From positions 4,216,001 to 4,280,000 of the forward strand of contig NZ_CP194171.1 of assembly GCF_050908845.1 (NCBI RefSeq): a stretch of DNA of 64,000 bases, read 5' to 3'. Source of the DNA: Marinobacterium_D sp050908845 (GTDB lineage: Bacteria; Pseudomonadota; Gammaproteobacteria; Pseudomonadales; Balneatricaceae). The notes below the pieces were generated by a model. That model was given only the letters and a program-made list of their open reading frames with translations, was not told the DNA's origin and did not search any database. Positions 7,621-16,351 of the stretch are shown here, in pieces. A program made the position numbers and the translations under genes. Each line of letters begins with the position of its first letter. Position 1 is the first letter of the stretch.

Positions 7621-8387
7621 CTCAGTACTCGCTTCTCAACCTGGGCAAAAATCGTATCGCTGAGGGTATAAACCAGTGAAATAACCAGCATGTAGACCAC
7701 CACCGCTTCATAGGCACCGACGCCGGCGGCGGAGTTCATCTCCTGCCCCATGCCGGGCACGCCGAGCAGCTCGGCGGCGATCAACGTCATCCACGCCTGG
7801 CCGATGCCGGTACGGATACCGGAGAAGATCCCCGGCGCAGCACCGGGCAGGGTCACCTGCAGCCCCTGACGCAGATGGCCGGCCTGACCGAAAGCACGAG
7901 CCAATTCATAGTATTTCGGGTCCACATGACGCACGGCGGAATAGGTGGCGAAGTAGTTCACCCAGAATACGCCGATGGCGATAACGAAGGCCGCGCCGGC
8001 ATGGCTGACCTTGAACCAGGCGATGGCAAACACCACCCAGGCCAAGGGGGGAATCGGCCGCAGAATCCGCGCCAGCCAGGCGTGCAGCGCATCCAGCATC
8101 GATGAAGAGGCGGCCAGAGTGCCCACCAGAAAACCAAACAGCGTGCCCAGGGCCAGACCCCAGGCGTAATGCACCAGGCTCGACAGGATCGCCGGCAGCA
8201 GCCGGTCGGAGCTCCACTCATCCTCGAGCGCCTGTGGCAGCAGGAAAGGATCGGGAATGGTGCCGGAGGGTGCCCAGCCGGACACCTGAGCGAACTTCCA
8301 CAGGGCGACAAAGGCCGCCACACCGATCAGACCTAGCAAAGCCCGCCCCCAGGGGGAGCGGGCCAGAGGATGTACCTGTTGCGTCAT
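7605..8387 (-). CDS. ABC transporter permease, sulfonate/taurine type
   Basis: A 260-residue inner-membrane permease of the SsuC/TauC family with about six membrane segments. The N-terminus carries one segment (ALLGLIGVAAFVALWKFAQ). The cytoplasmic loop that docks the ATPase is visible as ELARAFGQAGHLRQGLQVTLPGAAPGIFSGIRTG. The helix after it (GQAWMTLIAAELLG) is the usual sequence in this family. It starts nine bases after the binding-protein stop and overlaps the ATPase gene. Family membership is secure; substrate specificity is inferred from the neighbours. Confidence 0.9.
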   Translation of the reverse strand: MTQQVHPLARSPWGRALLGLIGVAAFVALWKFAQVSGWAPSGTIPDPFLLPQALEDEWSSDRLLPAILSSLVHYAWGLALGTLFGFLVGTLAASSSMLDALHAWLARILRPIPPLAWVVFAIAWFKVSHAGAAFVIAIGVFWVNYFATYSAVRHVDPKYYELARAFGQAGHLRQGLQVTLPGAAPGIFSGIRTGIGQAWMTLIAAELLGVPGMGQEMNSAAGVGAYEAVVVYMLVISLVYTLSDTIFAQVEKRVLRWRPS

Positions 8388-8396
8388 CGCTGGCCC

Positions 8397-9413
8397 TTAC
8401 TCCTGAGCCAGCTCATCGTAGAAACGGGTATCGAACAGCTCGTCCAGGTTGACCTGCGCTTTCAGCGTACCCAGCTCGGCCTGGAAGTCGCGCATGGTGA
8501 GGGTGCCATCGACAATGGCATTGGGGTTGGCTTCAAACTGATGGCCGGAGCGCTGCAGCGCCTTGAGCACGATATCCGCCGGCAGACGTCCACCGCCCAC
8601 GTATTTACCCACCGCGCTGGCCACCTGTTCCGGCTGGTTGCGCAGCTGCTCGGTGGCGTCGATGTGCGCTTTAACCAGCGCCTTGACCAGCTCGGGCCGG
8701 TCGTTGATCAGGTGTTCGCGCACCGCCAGCACTGCACCGGGCTGGTTCGGGAACATCTCGGAGCCGGCCGCCACAACCTTTGCCTCCTCCTTGCGATCCA
8801 GCACGATGCTGACAATCGGCTCGAGGATCGCGGCACCGTCCACAGCGCCGGTCATCAGCGACTGCTGCACCTGGGCCGCGCCCTGGTAGATGATGTCGAT
8901 GTTGTCGCCAATCTGCTGCTCGCTCAGACCCAGCTGATTGCGCAGCCAGTACTGCAGCACGGTCTCAGGAACCGAGCCCTGGGGGAAGGTGGTGATCACC
9001 GCCTTACGCCCCTTGTCCGCCTTGAAGCGCTGGAAAGCTGTGGCCGCTTCGCCGTCGGCAAAGTAAGGCGCCAGCTCGCCCAGTGAGATCAGGCTGATCT
9101 GTTCAACGATATTGGAGGCAACCACCTTGATATCAGCGCCCTTGGCGCGGGCCACCATGGCCGGGCCAATACCCATGTACGCCACATCAAGCTGACCGGC
9201 CAGCAGTGCCTGAACTATGGCGGGGCCATTCTGGAACTTGATCAGGTCGGGATCGCTGACGCCCGCATGCTCCAGGGCATCCCCTTCCAGCACCACAAAG
9301 GACTGGGAAACAGGGATGATCGGCATGTAACCGACTTCAAGCGATTGGTTGGCAAAGGCAAAACTGCTCCAACCCAGGAGCACGGCGGAGAGCAGGGAAA
9401 ATAAACGACGCAT
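8397..9413 (-). CDS. Periplasmic binding protein of a sulfonate/nitrate-type ABC importer
   Basis: A 338-residue SsuA/TauA-like binding protein. The signal peptide is clear (MRRLFSLLSAVLLGWSSFAFA). The mature start LEVGYMPIIP and the motif NGPAIVQALLAGQLDVAYMGIGPAMVARAKG are the usual first-lobe ligand-binding elements of the family, and VQQSLMTGAVDGAAILEP belongs to the second lobe. It is the first gene of the minus-strand importer operon; the ATG has GGAG upstream. The 232-base gap to the divergent exporter gene must hold both promoters and has an AT-rich block (TATATAGG on the minus strand). The ligand is probably an organosulfonate or another sulfur anion, inferred from sorAB and the TauE-like gene. 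Confidence 0.88.
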   Translation of the reverse strand: MRRLFSLLSAVLLGWSSFAFANQSLEVGYMPIIPVSQSFVVLEGDALEHAGVSDPDLIKFQNGPAIVQALLAGQLDVAYMGIGPAMVARAKGADIKVVASNIVEQISLISLGELAPYFADGEAATAFQRFKADKGRKAVITTFPQGSVPETVLQYWLRNQLGLSEQQIGDNIDIIYQGAAQVQQSLMTGAVDGAAILEPIVSIVLDRKEEAKVVAAGSEMFPNQPGAVLAVREHLINDRPELVKALVKAHIDATEQLRNQPEQVASAVGKYVGGGRLPADIVLKALQRSGHQFEANPNAIVDGTLTMRDFQAELGTLKAQVNLDELFDTRFYDELAQE

Positions 9414-9645
9414 GATGGCACTCCAGAGACAGTGTTTATCGGGAGCAATAATCCTATATAAACAAAAACAAAGTAAAAAGGTCGGAATTAGATCGTTTAT
9501 GAATATGATTATTTTCGAATATTGCCTATCCAGGCGCCGTCACCGGGGCAGGAAACGCGGCTCTCCATGACGCCCCGTTTGATTTACGGGATAATCCGCG
9601 GCAGATCTTTTCTACTGCCATTCGCGGCCCATCAGGAAGACCACC

Positions 9646-10443
9646 ATGGAACTGGATCTCAATCTGATCCTGCTGTTACTGATCACCGGCCTCGGTGCTG
9701 GCACCATCGATGCGATCGCCGGGGGCGGCGGTCTGATTACGCTGCCGGTGCTGCTGGCCAGCGGTCTCAGTCCGGTGCAGGCGCTGGCCACCAACAAGCT
9801 ACAGGGGAGTTTCGGCACCCTGGCCGCGACTCTCTACTTTGTACGCAAACGCCTGGTCGATCTGCGTGAGATGCGCACCATGATCCTCTGTACGTTTGTC
9901 GGCTCGGCGCTGGGCACGCTGGCGGTTCAGTTGATCGATAGCACTGTTCTTGCCGCGGTGATGCCGGCGCTGCTGATTGTGATCGCACTCTACTTCGCTT
10001 TTTCACCCAGGATCGGCGACCAGGACCGGGAGCGGCGGATCAGCGTACTGCTGTTCAGCACCGCCATCACCTTCTCGATCGGTTTTTATGACGGATTTTT
10101 CGGTCCTGGCACCGGTACCTTTTTCACCCTCGCTTTCGTCACACTGGCCGGTTTCGGCCTGGCCCGTGCCACCGCGCATACCAAGGTGCTGAACTTCACC
10201 TCCAATTTCGCCTCACTGCTTTTCTTCCTGTTCAGCGGCCATATAGTCTGGCTGGCCGGTTTCGCCATGGCGGCGGGACAACTGATCGGCGGCCAACTCG
10301 GTGCCCGGCTGGTGGTCAGTCGTGGTACCCGCCTGGTCCGTCCGCTGATTGTCATTATCACTCTGTTGATGTCGGCTAAACTGCTGCTGGACCGGTTCGG
10401 ACTTTCGCCCGGCGAATTGATCGACAGCTTCTTCGCCGGCTGA
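9646..10443 (+). CDS. TauE/SafE (TSUP) family membrane exporter
   Basis: A 265-residue membrane protein of the TSUP family (YfcA branch), with about eight hydrophobic segments in two related halves. The first-half signature is GTIDAIAGGGGLITLPVLLASGLSPVQALATNK; the second-half one is GFYDGFFGPGTGTF. Family members move sulfite, sulfoacetate or other organic anions out of the cell. It is divergent from the sulfonate-type importer. A cell that releases sulfite from sulfonates inside the cytoplasm needs to send it to periplasmic SorAB, so a sulfite exporter here would make sense. That is inference; YfcA relatives are often uncharacterised. Confidence 0.88.
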   Translation: MELDLNLILLLLITGLGAGTIDAIAGGGGLITLPVLLASGLSPVQALATNKLQGSFGTLAATLYFVRKRLVDLREMRTMILCTFVGSALGTLAVQLIDSTVLAAVMPALLIVIALYFAFSPRIGDQDRERRISVLLFSTAITFSIGFYDGFFGPGTGTFFTLAFVTLAGFGLARATAHTKVLNFTSNFASLLFFLFSGHIVWLAGFAMAAGQLIGGQLGARLVVSRGTRLVRPLIVIITLLMSAKLLLDRFGLSPGELIDSFFAG

Positions 10444-10505
10444 TGTAAGGCACACCCGTACCGATGCCGATTCAATAACAGGCAGTCCCATTCAAGGAGA
10501 GTGTG

Positions 10506-11072
10506 ATGAGCAAGAAGATTCTGATGATCACCGGCGACTTCACCGAAGATTACGAAACCATGGTGCCCTTCCAGGCACTAATGGCAGTAGGCCACCAGGT
10601 AGATGCGGTTTGCCCGGACAAAAAAGCCGGCGACAGCGTGGCCACTGCGATTCACGATTTTGAGGGTGATCAGACCTATACCGAGAAACCGGGGCACCGT
10701 TTTGCATTGAACGCCAGCTTCGATGAGATCGACCCGGCCAGCTACGATGCCCTGGTGATTCCCGGTGGCCGCGCACCGGAGTATCTGCGCCTGAATGCAA
10801 AAGTCATCGAGATGGTGCGCCACTTCTTCGATACCAACAAACCGGTGGCCGCTATCTGCCATGGTGCCCAGCTGCTGGCCGCCGCTGGCGTACTCAAGGG
10901 GCGCCGCTGCTCCGCCTACCCGGCCTGCTCACCGGAGGTGCGCCTGGCCGGCGGCGAGTTCGCCGAGATCGAGGTGGATCAGGCGACCACCGATGGCAAC
11001 CTGGTCACTGCTCCCGCATGGCCCGCTCACCCCGCCTGGCTGTCCCAGTTTATGACGCTGCTTAACAACTGA
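10506..11072 (+). CDS. DJ-1/PfpI family protein
   Basis: A 188-residue protein of the DJ-1/PfpI superfamily. The nucleophile Cys is in AAICHGAQLLAAAG, with the acidic partner upstream in LVIPGGRAPEYLR, the standard nucleophile elbow of this fold. Family members act as deglycases, chaperone-like or general stress proteins. The start is the ATG at 10506, because AAGGAG lies six bases upstream; a GTG directly before it would be too close. There is no signal peptide. It follows the exporter gene by 62 bases and may share a transcript. The exact activity cannot be read from sequence. Confidence 0.88.
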   Translation: MSKKILMITGDFTEDYETMVPFQALMAVGHQVDAVCPDKKAGDSVATAIHDFEGDQTYTEKPGHRFALNASFDEIDPASYDALVIPGGRAPEYLRLNAKVIEMVRHFFDTNKPVAAICHGAQLLAAAGVLKGRRCSAYPACSPEVRLAGGEFAEIEVDQATTDGNLVTAPAWPAHPAWLSQFMTLLNN

Positions 11073-11083
11073 TACTGTCCTGC

Positions 11084-11107
11084 CGGGCCGGCAGATCTGT
11101 CGGCCCG
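11084..11107. terminator. Palindromic hairpin between convergent genes
   Basis: CGGGCCG and CGGCCCG flank an inner AGATCT-centred palindrome, giving a near-perfect 24-base cruciform. It lies between the PfpI stop and the stop of the convergent DUF4870 gene, so it probably terminates both. There is no real T tract. Confidence 0.5.
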
Positions 11108-11120
11108 CTGTTATCGCTCA

Positions 11121-11468
11121 TCAGTCGATATACATCGGTCGCCCCTCGCTGAGACGCAGCCAGCCCTTGATAATCCGATAGATTACCCAGACCGTATTGA
11201 TAGCCAGGATCGCGTAACCCACCAGGATGATCGTCGACAGGAAACCGACGAAAAACCAGAAGGCGCTGTACCAGAAGGTGCGCAGCTGCCATCTGAAGTG
11301 GGATTCATACAGGGTTCCGCGGACATCCTGGAGTTTCACGTAGTTAATGATCAGTGCTACCAGGAAGCTAATCCCGATCAGGAACGAGGCGGCCTGCAGA
11401 GCGTAAACCAGGGTGGTGATATTCTTCAGGTTCCGGTCTTCGTCTTCGGGTATCAGGGTATAGGTCAT
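11121..11468 (-). CDS. DUF4870-type small inner-membrane protein
   Basis: A 115-residue membrane protein with three hydrophobic segments: about 20-43 (VYALQAASFLIGISFLVALI), 64-84 (FWYSAFWFFVGFLSTIILV) and 85-97. The motif INYVKLQDVRGTLYESHFRWQLRTFW between the first two is characteristic of the DUF4870 family, whose function is not known. The ATG at 11468 has AAGG upstream. Much longer in-frame starts exist but would run through the divergent lipoprotein gene, so I rejected them. The N-terminus is acidic (PEDEDRN) and probably cytoplasmic. Confidence 0.8.
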   Translation of the reverse strand: MTYTLIPEDEDRNLKNITTLVYALQAASFLIGISFLVALIINYVKLQDVRGTLYESHFRWQLRTFWYSAFWFFVGFLSTIILVGYAILAINTVWVIYRIIKGWLRLSEGRPMYID

Positions 11469-11597
11469 GGAGATGCCTTGAAGAAAGATCGTGAACAAAG
11501 AGAGGTTTTCAGAAGTCAGTATGACAAGGAAGCGTTGCCGCTCCAAGCCACCAGGCAGTGACTGACTGCCGACGTTACCAGACCCGGGGAGAGACAG

Positions 11598-12128
11598 ATG
11601 TTGAAACGCATATCCGCCATGTTTTTGCTGACCGCACTGGTCGCTGGCTGTTCCAATGATGGCTGGCAAACGGCGAGCCGCGAGTCCGCCGGCATCGCCC
11701 CGGCCCCCTCGGCAACGCCGGAAGCCGTGGTGCAGGTCTATGCCGCGGACGCCTGGGGTTGGCGTGGCATTTTCGCGGTGCACACCTGGATAGCGACCAA
11801 GCCGAGCAATGCCGATCATTACACCGTGCATGAAGTGGTGGGCTGGCGCGAACGTCAGGGACTGCCGGTGCTGCGCTCGACCCGGGATAAACCGGACCGT
11901 TACTGGTATGGCGCCCGACCGGAGATCATTCTCGACAAGCGCGGGCCTGAGGCTGAGGCATTGATCGACAAGATCGAATCCGCAGTGCAGCGCTATCCGT
12001 GGAAGCACGAGTACCGGGTGTTCCCCGGTCCCAACAGCAACACCTTCCCCGCCTGGGTCGGCCTGCAGATTCCGGAACTGGGGCTGGATATGCCGTTCCG
12101 TGCCATCGGTTCCGGCTGGGCGGACTGA
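11598..12128 (+). CDS. DUF3750 family lipoprotein
   Basis: A 176-residue protein that begins with a lipoprotein signal (MFLLTALVAGC, Cys at about 18), so it should be anchored to a membrane facing the periplasm. The mature part carries VQVYAADAWGWRGIFAVHTWIATK and the conserved FPGPNSNTFPAWVGLQIPELGLDMP block typical of DUF3750 proteins. No biochemical function is known for this family. It is divergent from the DUF4870 gene (129-base gap) and followed by yaiI 64 bases downstream on the same strand. The Ser/Asn-rich PGPNSNTF block could form an active site, but this is speculation. Confidence 0.78.
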   Translation: MLKRISAMFLLTALVAGCSNDGWQTASRESAGIAPAPSATPEAVVQVYAADAWGWRGIFAVHTWIATKPSNADHYTVHEVVGWRERQGLPVLRSTRDKPDRYWYGARPEIILDKRGPEAEALIDKIESAVQRYPWKHEYRVFPGPNSNTFPAWVGLQIPELGLDMPFRAIGSGWAD

Positions 12129-12192
12129 ATCACTGGCGCATCGACCGCCACTGCTCTAGAGTGGCGGCCTTCTGATTAAGCGGGGGTTTGCG

Positions 12193-12645
12193 ATGAAAAT
12201 CTGGGTAGATGCGGACGCCTGTCCGGTGGTGATCAAGGAGATTATCTTTCGTGCCGCCGAACGCGCAGAGATCGAAACCCTGTTGGTCGCCAACCAGTAT
12301 ATCCGCACGCCGCCATCGAAGCTGATTCGGGCGATCCAGGTCAGCGCCGGGTTTGACGTTGCCGATAACGAAATCGTGCGCCGCGCCGAAGCCGGCGACC
12401 TGGTGATCACCAGCGACATTCCGCTGGCCGCCGAGGTGATCGACAAGGGCGCCCTGGCACTGAGCCCCCGCGGTGAACTCTTTACCGCCAACAATGTGCG
12501 GGCGCGCCTGAACATGCGCGACTTTTTTGAGACCCTGCGTTCCAGCGGCGTTCAAACCGCAGGCCCGGCCGCCCTCAACCAGACCGACCGCCGTGAGTTC
12601 GCACGCCACCTGGATACGCTGATCGCCAAGGCAAAACGCCAGTGA
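12193..12645 (+). CDS. yaiI: YaiI/YqxD family protein (DUF188)
   Basis: A 150-residue conserved protein. The N-terminal KIWVDADACPVVIKEI motif and the GDLVITSDIPLAAEVIDKGA motif, both with Asp pairs, resemble the metal-binding acidic residues of PIN-like nucleases, which is why the family is often placed in that superfamily. Family length is about 150, so the gene is complete. No operon partner is evident. The stop is one base away from the stop of the convergent DnaJ-related gene. Nuclease activity is an inference. Confidence 0.88.
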   Translation: MKIWVDADACPVVIKEIIFRAAERAEIETLLVANQYIRTPPSKLIRAIQVSAGFDVADNEIVRRAEAGDLVITSDIPLAAEVIDKGALALSPRGELFTANNVRARLNMRDFFETLRSSGVQTAGPAALNQTDRREFARHLDTLIAKAKRQ

Positions 12646-12646
12646 A

Positions 12647-13051
12647 CTAATGGGGCAGTGAAGACTGCTCCTTCAGGGCCGCCATCATCCGGTCGACATC
12701 CTCGGCGGTGGTTTCACGGTAGACATCCCAATCCAGGTAATACTCACTGAGCAGCGGATACCAGTCCGGCTCCTCATCGGCGTTATCCGCCTGGCGTTCA
12801 TGCAGCGCGATATGCATGGGTGATATATCCAGCACGCGGTGCTCCTCCTGCCAGAGGATATCCTGCAGATCGTAGAGCGCATTCATGATCAGGAAATGTT
12901 TGCGATACAGCGGCAGCAGTCCCGGCCCCGCTTCATTTTGCTCCTCGAACAGCTGCTGCCGATCCAGGATTTTCATCAGGCCGTATTCGCTGACCCCTTC
13001 CGGGTGCGCGCGCAATTCGGCAAGTACTTGGGGCAATACCGGGTTAACCAT
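12647..13051 (-). CDS. DnaJ-related domain protein
   Basis: A 134-residue soluble protein with the pattern of the DNAJ_related domain: NPVLPQVLAELRAHPEGVSEYGLMKIL, FLIMNALYDLQDILW and ISPMHIALH. In other bacteria this region lies upstream of a J domain in one protein. Here no J domain follows (the protein ends QSSLPH), so only the accessory domain is present. It is convergent with yaiI with no gap to speak of. Its role is unknown. Confidence 0.7.
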   Translation of the reverse strand: MVNPVLPQVLAELRAHPEGVSEYGLMKILDRQQLFEEQNEAGPGLLPLYRKHFLIMNALYDLQDILWQEEHRVLDISPMHIALHERQADNADEEPDWYPLLSEYYLDWDVYRETTAEDVDRMMAALKEQSSLPH

Positions 13052-13120
13052 AACGACACCTGCTACCTTCGTTTCCCAGCCGGCTCTGTGACAACGTCAT
13101 GATTAAATTATAGACAGGCT

Positions 13121-13456
13121 TCAGCGGCTCGGCAGAGGCGCAATGACCGGTATATCGAAATGGACGGCCAGGCTCTCGACCACCGCCTCCAGTGACTGGT
13201 TCTCATTGGCCTCGAACAGCACGGCGGCGGCCGACGTCGGCGGATATTCGAGGTGTATCCCATAGCGCCCCTCCTGCTGGCCAACCGTATAGAGGTAAGC
13301 ACGCAGGGCAGGATCCTCGGCATGATGGATGAACACGGCGTTGCGATCGCACTCTGTCTGCTCATCGACAACAAAGGCGCCAGCACCCAGTTGGGTGGTC
13401 AGCATCAGCAGTAGATGGCGGATACTCTGATCCTTGTCCAGTGCCCAGATATTCAT
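13121..13456 (-). CDS. Hypothetical protein (111 aa)
   Basis: I do not recognise this protein. It is a soluble 111-residue sequence with an alternating strand/helix pattern and no signal peptide or membrane segment. The ATG at 13456 is preceded by AGGAGAGG with a seven-base gap, a strong ribosome site. An in-frame TTG just before it would be too close. It lies 69 bases upstream of the DnaJ-related gene on the same strand and may be co-transcribed. Codon use matches its neighbours. Confidence 0.6.
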   Translation of the reverse strand: MNIWALDKDQSIRHLLLMLTTQLGAGAFVVDEQTECDRNAVFIHHAEDPALRAYLYTVGQQEGRYGIHLEYPPTSAAAVLFEANENQSLEAVVESLAVHFDIPVIAPLPSR

Positions 13457-13572
13457 CAATCGACCTCTCCTTCCATCACCCAGAGGGGAAAACCTATACC
13501 CCTGCTCGCCACATGGGCAATAGTGAGTGCATCGATTATGCTTCAGACAACCGGGTTGAGGGAAATCAACAC

Positions 13573-16299
13573 ATGGCCGTGTTACTGATTTTACTGTTGC
13601 TGCTTCTGCTGGTTCTGCTGACCGGCGGCATCCTCGGCATGCTGGCGTTTAGCCGCCAAAACTCGCTGAATGAGCGGCTGAGGGAGATGGAAGCAGAGAT
13701 CGAGCAGCTGCGCAGGCAGTTGATCCAGCCCTCAGGTCCGGAATCATCCACCCCCGCCGCACCTTCCGAACAACCGCCCCCGAAACCTGACATCCCTGAA
13801 CCGCCCAGCCCTGAACAGATACCGCCCGCTCCACAGCCACCGCAACCGCAACCGCAACCGGAACCCATGGATGCCTGGGGCCGGGAACCCGGCAAAGTGG
13901 CCGCCGACGTTTCCGCCGCCACGGCATCCAGGCAGGAACAATCAGCCCCCTTGCCCGGTAGCACTGCGCGTTCCGATCTACTGGCTGAACATCTGCGCCG
14001 GCACTGGATGATCTGGCTCGGCGGCACCTGTGTCGGCCTGGCCGGTATCTTCATGGTGCGCTACTCCATCGAACAGGGCCTGCTGGGACCGGGAGGCCGC
14101 ATCATCCTGTCGCTGCTGACCGGGGTTGTGTTACACGGTCTCGCCGAGTGGTTACGCCAGCGCCAGGGACAGAATGATGTCTTCGCCGCTCTGGCCGGTG
14201 GCGCCAGCATTGTGCTTTATGCTGCACTGCTGGCCAGCCTGCACCAACTCGATTATGTACCACCCGGGCTGGTCTTTGCCGCTATGGCGCTGGTCTCCGT
14301 CATCACCCTGGGACTGGCCCTGGTCCACGGCCCGCTGCTCGCCGCACTGGGTATGCTCGGTGGTTACCTGGTGCCGGTTCTGGTCGATACCGGTAGCCAG
14401 CAGATCGAGGGCGCGCTGATCTACTCGTTGATACTGACCATCTCGGTGCTGGTGTTGCTGCGCTATGTCTGGCGGCTATGGCTCTGGTGTGGTGTGGTCA
14501 TCGGTGCCCTGGCCTGGTGGGGACTGAGCTGGCTGACACCGCCGGCCGATGAGGTTAGCCGCACGCTTTACCTGTTCGGCACCGGCTGGGCCCTGCTCGC
14601 GGCGCCGCGACTGGATTGGCTGCTGATTCAAAAAGACAAGGCGAAGACTGAGCATCATTATCTGCACAGATTTATCGCCGCCAGCGGCGATGAACATGCG
14701 CTGTTACTGGCACTGCTGCTGGTGTGCGCCGCGCAGAGTTTCGACCTGCTTACCCAGACGCTGAGCTTTACCTCAGTATGGAGCCAGCTGTTGCTGCCGC
14801 TACTGTTGTTGCACGCGGCCAGCCGTCGCGCGCTGCTGGCACCACTGCCCGGCCTGCTTTTGATGGGTCTGGCGGCTGCTCTGCTCGGTCAGTTCCTGCA
14901 GCTGGATATCCATGGCGTGACGCTGCGGGCACCCGGCGAGAGCGAACGGGATTATCTGATCGCACTGCTGGCACTACTCGGCCTGCTCGGTGCCGCCTTC
15001 GGCAGCTGGAACCTGAACCGCAAAGGCGCTGTCCCCGGCATCTGGTCCAGCACCGCCTGCCTGTCACCACTGTTGATGCTGGCACTGGCCTACCTGCTGC
15101 TGGCGGAACTCGATACGGAGTGGCGCTGGGGTGGCGCATCACTGGCGCTCGGCATCGGCTACCTGGCACTGGCGCGCCAGCTACGCGCCCAATCGGCGCC
15201 CTCGGCGGTGATTATTGCCCTGATCGCAAGCTCGCACCTGGCCTATTCACTGGCCGCGGTGATCTGGTTCGATGAAGCCACGCTGACACTCGCATTGGCC
15301 CTGCAGTTGATGTCGCTGGCCGCCATACAACAGCGCTGCCCGCAGCCACTGATCCCCTGGCTGATCCGGCTGGTGATTATCGCGGTCGGTTGCCGGCTGA
15401 CACTGAACCCCTGGCTTGCCACCTACGCCAACGATACGCATTGGTCTCTATGGACCTATGGCGGCTCAACACTCAGCTGCTTCATCGCCGCTCAACTGAG
15501 CCAAAGCGATATCAAGCTGCGCGCCTGGTTGCAGGGTGCCGCCGCGACATTACTGGTGCTGACGCTGGGCACGGAACTGCGCTACTGGCTGTATGACGGC
15601 GAGATTTTCGGACACCGCTACAGCTTTACCGAAGCATCGATCAATACGCTGATCTGGGGCTGTGCCGGCCTCGTCTATTACTGGCGAGCCGGATTGAGTC
15701 AGGTTCTGGGCCGCCTGTACCGGTTTCTTGCCGCGGCACTCCTGCTGATGGCCACGCTGAATCATCTGCTGATCGTGCTGATGCGGGATAATCCTCTCTG
15801 GGGCGCTACGCCGATTGCGCCCACACCGATCTGGAATATGCTGTTGTTGGCCTACGGCGCGCCGGTGCTGCTATTGCTGGCGCTGGGGCGCTTTTACCGG
15901 CCAAGAGTTCGACCCTGGGCGATGCTGGGCGCCGGCCTGAGCCTGCTGCTGTTCGTATCACTGGAGATCAGGCACCTCTGGCAGGGAGCAGTGAGCCTGG
16001 CGCTGCCAACGGATAATCCAGAGCTCTATACCTATTCAGTGGTCTGGTTGCTGATGGCCGCCGCCGGTATGACCTGGGCTATTCGGCGTGACAGCCAACA
16101 GCTGTACCGCGCTGCCATGGCGCTGCTGTTTCTGGATATCCTGAAAATATTCGTCATCGATATGGAAGGGCTCGACGGGCTTCTGCGCGTCGCCTCCTTC
16201 ATGGGATTGGGACTGGTTCTGCTGCTACTGGCCTGGATTCATCAACACTTGGGGCCAAGCACTACTAGAGAGGGCCAAAAACGAAACAGGCCCGCCTAA
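13573..16299 (+). CDS. DUF2339 polytopic membrane protein
   Basis: A 908-residue inner-membrane protein. It opens with one membrane helix (about 2-25), a short coiled coil (NERLREMEAEIEQLRRQL), then a Pro/Gln-rich linker (about residues 55-110). From about 135 it becomes a run of some 20 or more hydrophobic helices. The block HWMIWLGGTCVGLAGIFMVRYS followed by GPGGRIILSLLTG is the DUF2339 signature. The function of the family is not known; large polytopic proteins of this shape could be transporters or envelope biogenesis factors. I start it at 13573 (MAVLLIL), since GAGGGA lies about nine bases upstream; earlier in-frame starts would overlap the divergent gene. Confidence 0.85.
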   Translation: MAVLLILLLLLLLVLLTGGILGMLAFSRQNSLNERLREMEAEIEQLRRQLIQPSGPESSTPAAPSEQPPPKPDIPEPPSPEQIPPAPQPPQPQPQPEPMDAWGREPGKVAADVSAATASRQEQSAPLPGSTARSDLLAEHLRRHWMIWLGGTCVGLAGIFMVRYSIEQGLLGPGGRIILSLLTGVVLHGLAEWLRQRQGQNDVFAALAGGASIVLYAALLASLHQLDYVPPGLVFAAMALVSVITLGLALVHGPLLAALGMLGGYLVPVLVDTGSQQIEGALIYSLILTISVLVLLRYVWRLWLWCGVVIGALAWWGLSWLTPPADEVSRTLYLFGTGWALLAAPRLDWLLIQKDKAKTEHHYLHRFIAASGDEHALLLALLLVCAAQSFDLLTQTLSFTSVWSQLLLPLLLLHAASRRALLAPLPGLLLMGLAAALLGQFLQLDIHGVTLRAPGESERDYLIALLALLGLLGAAFGSWNLNRKGAVPGIWSSTACLSPLLMLALAYLLLAELDTEWRWGGASLALGIGYLALARQLRAQSAPSAVIIALIASSHLAYSLAAVIWFDEATLTLALALQLMSLAAIQQRCPQPLIPWLIRLVIIAVGCRLTLNPWLATYANDTHWSLWTYGGSTLSCFIAAQLSQSDIKLRAWLQGAAATLLVLTLGTELRYWLYDGEIFGHRYSFTEASINTLIWGCAGLVYYWRAGLSQVLGRLYRFLAAALLLMATLNHLLIVLMRDNPLWGATPIAPTPIWNMLLLAYGAPVLLLLALGRFYRPRVRPWAMLGAGLSLLLFVSLEIRHLWQGAVSLALPTDNPELYTYSVVWLLMAAAGMTWAIRRDSQQLYRAAMALLFLDILKIFVIDMEGLDGLLRVASFMGLGLVLLLLAWIHQHLGPSTTREGQKRNRPA

Positions 16300-16309
16300 G
16301 CGAGCCTGT
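16286..16309. terminator. Near-palindrome across the DUF2339 stop codon
   Basis: ACAGGC and GCCTGT bound a 24-base near-palindrome with two mismatches. The TAA stop of the DUF2339 gene is inside it. No T tract follows, so termination is uncertain; the position between convergent genes fits. Confidence 0.35.
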
Positions 16310-16322
16310 ATTACGAGGGACA

Positions 16323-16350
16323 ACCGACAGTACTTTTTACCGACAGTACT
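16323..16350. repeat. Tandem 12-base direct repeat (period 16)
   Basis: ACCGACAGTACT occurs at 16323-16334 and again at 16339-16350, separated by TTTT. Each copy contains the AGTACT palindrome. The second copy touches the stop codon of the small membrane-protein gene. Confidence 0.6.
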
Positions 16351-16351
16351 G

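Noticed and set aside
11469..12008. N-terminal extension of the DUF4870 protein to 12008
   Set aside because: It would run antisense through the DUF3750 lipoprotein gene; the start at 11468 has a ribosome site and gives the usual family length.
13441..13572. Longer start for the DUF2339 gene at 13441
   Set aside because: It would overlap the start of the divergent 111-residue gene and lacks a ribosome site; the start at 13573 begins directly with the membrane helix.
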